A DNA stretch of 64,000 nucleotides from Reichenbachiella ulvae (GTDB lineage: Bacteria; Bacteroidota; Bacteroidia; Cytophagales; Cyclobacteriaceae), in assembly GCF_025833875.1 (NCBI RefSeq), contig NZ_JAOYOD010000001.1, positions 1,984,001 through 2,048,000 of the forward strand. The letters run 5' to 3'. The notes under the pieces are model-generated. The model saw only the letters and a list, made by a program, of their open reading frames with translations, had not been told where the DNA came from and did no database searches. Positions 62,865-64,000 of this stretch are shown here, piece after piece. The translations under genes and the position numbers were made by a program. Position 1 is the first letter of the stretch. Each line of letters starts with the position of its first letter.

Positions 62865-63294
62865 CTTTTTGTTTTTTGAATTTTTTACCAATTATTACTT
62901 TTTTGACATTCATCAAACTCATGTATTAGCGAATATAAACCCATATAAAAGCTATCAATTGCACCTATTGATTTAACATTTGCCCTTTTTGATACACCAC
63001 CTTAGAATTGATCATATATTCACTAAATAATCAATTCGTTCGGCGCCTTTCAAATTATTGATTGAAACGAGTCCTACATTTACAGCTTCTCAATTCAGTT
63101 ACATTTAGCTTCGCAATCGTTATTTCTGAACTATTCAGCTATCATTCTAGATTATTGTTCCCTCAATCATTATGATCTTTGCGCATAGAAACGTCAATGG
63201 AACTAGGTTAAACACACGCATCAAATCCTGCGACCAGAATAATGTTCATTGCTTCCATTTTGGATCATTGTAAAAAATTCAACTTGACAATTAA
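62865..63294. other. Divergent control region of rhamnose operon and FBPase
   Basis: 430 bp without a gene. Contains the exact inverted repeat GAATTGAT (63005-63012)-N17-ATCAATTC (63030-63037), a plausible operator, and two TACATTTA -7-like sequences (63075-63082, 63100-63107) facing the FBPase gene. No exact TAnnTTTG is seen for the rhamnose operon. Confidence 0.45.
63005..63037. promoter_or_regulatory. Inverted repeat GAATTGAT-N17-ATCAATTC
   Basis: Exact 8-bp arms, centre to centre 25 bp, upstream of the rhamnose operon (140 bp from its first ATG). It suits a dimeric activator contacting two turns apart. Regulator not in the window. Confidence 0.4.
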
Positions 63295-64000
63295 ATGCAA
63301 AAAATAATAGCACCAAGTATCGGGACAACCCTCGATCGTTTTATCAAAAACAGACAACTGCACTTCCCTTACGCTACTGGAGAACTCTCGCAACTTCTTC
63401 AGGATATAGCACTAGCCTGCAAGATTCTGAATAGAGATGTAAACAAAGCCGGTCTAGTTGATATCAATGGCGACCTTGGCAATTTCAACATTCAAGGGGA
63501 AGCCCAACAAAAGCTTGATGTGATCGCAGATGACAGGATGATTAGAGCCCTGACCAATGGTGGGCAAGTATGTGCTATCCTATCAGAAGAACGCGATGAA
63601 TTGATAGAAGTCAACAATGAAAGCCATTATATTGTTGCAATGGACCCTTTGGATGGCTCTTCCAATATAGATGTAGGAGTTTCTATTGGCACAATTTTTT
63701 CTATCTACAGACGTCTATCAGAACCTGGAGAACCTGTAAACACCAAAGATGTTTTACAAAAAGGAAAAAACCAGATAGCTGCTGGTTATGTACTTTATGG
63801 TTCCTCTACCATGCTTGTTTATACTACCGGATATGGAGTGAATGGTTTTACCTATGAACCAAGTTTAGGAGAGTTTGTTCTTTCACATCAAAATATACGA
63901 AGTCCCGAAAATGGAAAAATCTATTCGATCAACGAAGGAGGATATAGATCCTTCGAAAACCCGATCAGAGAGTATATAAATTTTTGCAAGGACCAAAAAT
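63295..64000 (+). CDS. fbp: Class I fructose-1,6-bisphosphatase (3' partial)
   Basis: 235 codons are visible and the frame runs off the window end. It starts [17 protein letters not shown]. The metal/substrate site is intact: [29 protein letters not shown], and then [20 protein letters not shown]. It hydrolyses fructose-1,6-bisphosphate in gluconeogenesis. Divergent from the rhamnose operon, whose products (dihydroxyacetone phosphate, pyruvate) enter gluconeogenesis, so joint regulation is plausible. Confidence 0.93.
   Translation, partial: MQKIIAPSIGTTLDRFIKNRQLHFPYATGELSQLLQDIALACKILNRDVNKAGLVDINGDLGNFNIQGEAQQKLDVIADDRMIRALTNGGQVCAILSEERDELIEVNNESHYIVAMDPLDGSSNIDVGVSIGTIFSIYRRLSEPGEPVNTKDVLQKGKNQIAAGYVLYGSSTMLVYTTGYGVNGFTYEPSLGEFVLSHQNIRSPENGKIYSINEGGYRSFENPIREYINFCKDQK

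Overview
The window reads as chromosome of a marine-type Bacteroidota, probably order Cytophagales. The evidence is a SusC/SusD pair, a xylanase with a type IX secretion (T9SS) C-terminal domain, many lipoproteins without strong Shine-Dalgarno sites, and several good matches to the Bacteroidota promoter (TTG-N19/20-TAnnTTTG). The genus is inference. The first gene lacks its 5' end and the last lacks its 3' end.

Layout. 1-6 kb: hybrid sensor kinase, methyltransferase, DUF302 protein, and two outer-membrane proteins. 6-10.4 kb: phosphate block with two divergent Na+/Pi symporters, an OprO/OprP-type porin and PHO-box-like repeats between the symporters. 10.4-19 kb: S24-type repressor with a small partner gene, DEAD-box helicase, M1 peptidase, DUF3592 protein, a small lipoprotein gene bounded by exact inverted repeats, a 21-bp-phased CATG array, and a Na+/Ca2+ exchanger. 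19-36 kb: glucuronoxylan utilization locus (two GH10, GH30, GH115, SGNH esterase, SusC/SusD, three-domain glycan-binding lipoprotein, uronate-type SDR) with a LacI regulator. Three near-identical CAATCGATTG palindromes lie in its control regions, one on the susC -33 element. 36-44 kb: DoxX, DUF1295, a large acyl-CoA dehydrogenase/oxidase, an Xre-RES toxin-antitoxin pair, and a run of small secreted or membrane orphan genes among dispersed repeats, including a second CATG array. 44-49.5 kb: DabA/DabB inorganic-carbon accumulation system with a divergent LysR regulator. 50-52 kb: tRNA 3'-end fragment plus a tyrosine-recombinase gene with substituted catalytic residues. 52-63 kb: compact eight-gene operon for L-rhamnose (isomerase, kinase, aldolase-dehydrogenase fusion, lactate oxidation) and hexuronate (UxuB-like SDR, UxuA) catabolism. 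63.3 kb to the end: fructose-1,6-bisphosphatase.

How it fits together. Xylan is bound and cut at the surface, methyl-glucuronic acid is removed by GH115, and uronates can enter the mannonate route through the SDRs and UxuA. Rhamnose is converted to dihydroxyacetone phosphate and lactate, and lactate to pyruvate. FBPase next door would let these C3 products feed gluconeogenesis.

The least explained signals are the pair of 21-bp-phased CATG arrays, which keep identical spacing although the DNA between the cores has diverged, and the integron-cassette-like boundaries of the lipoprotein gene at 16484-17080.
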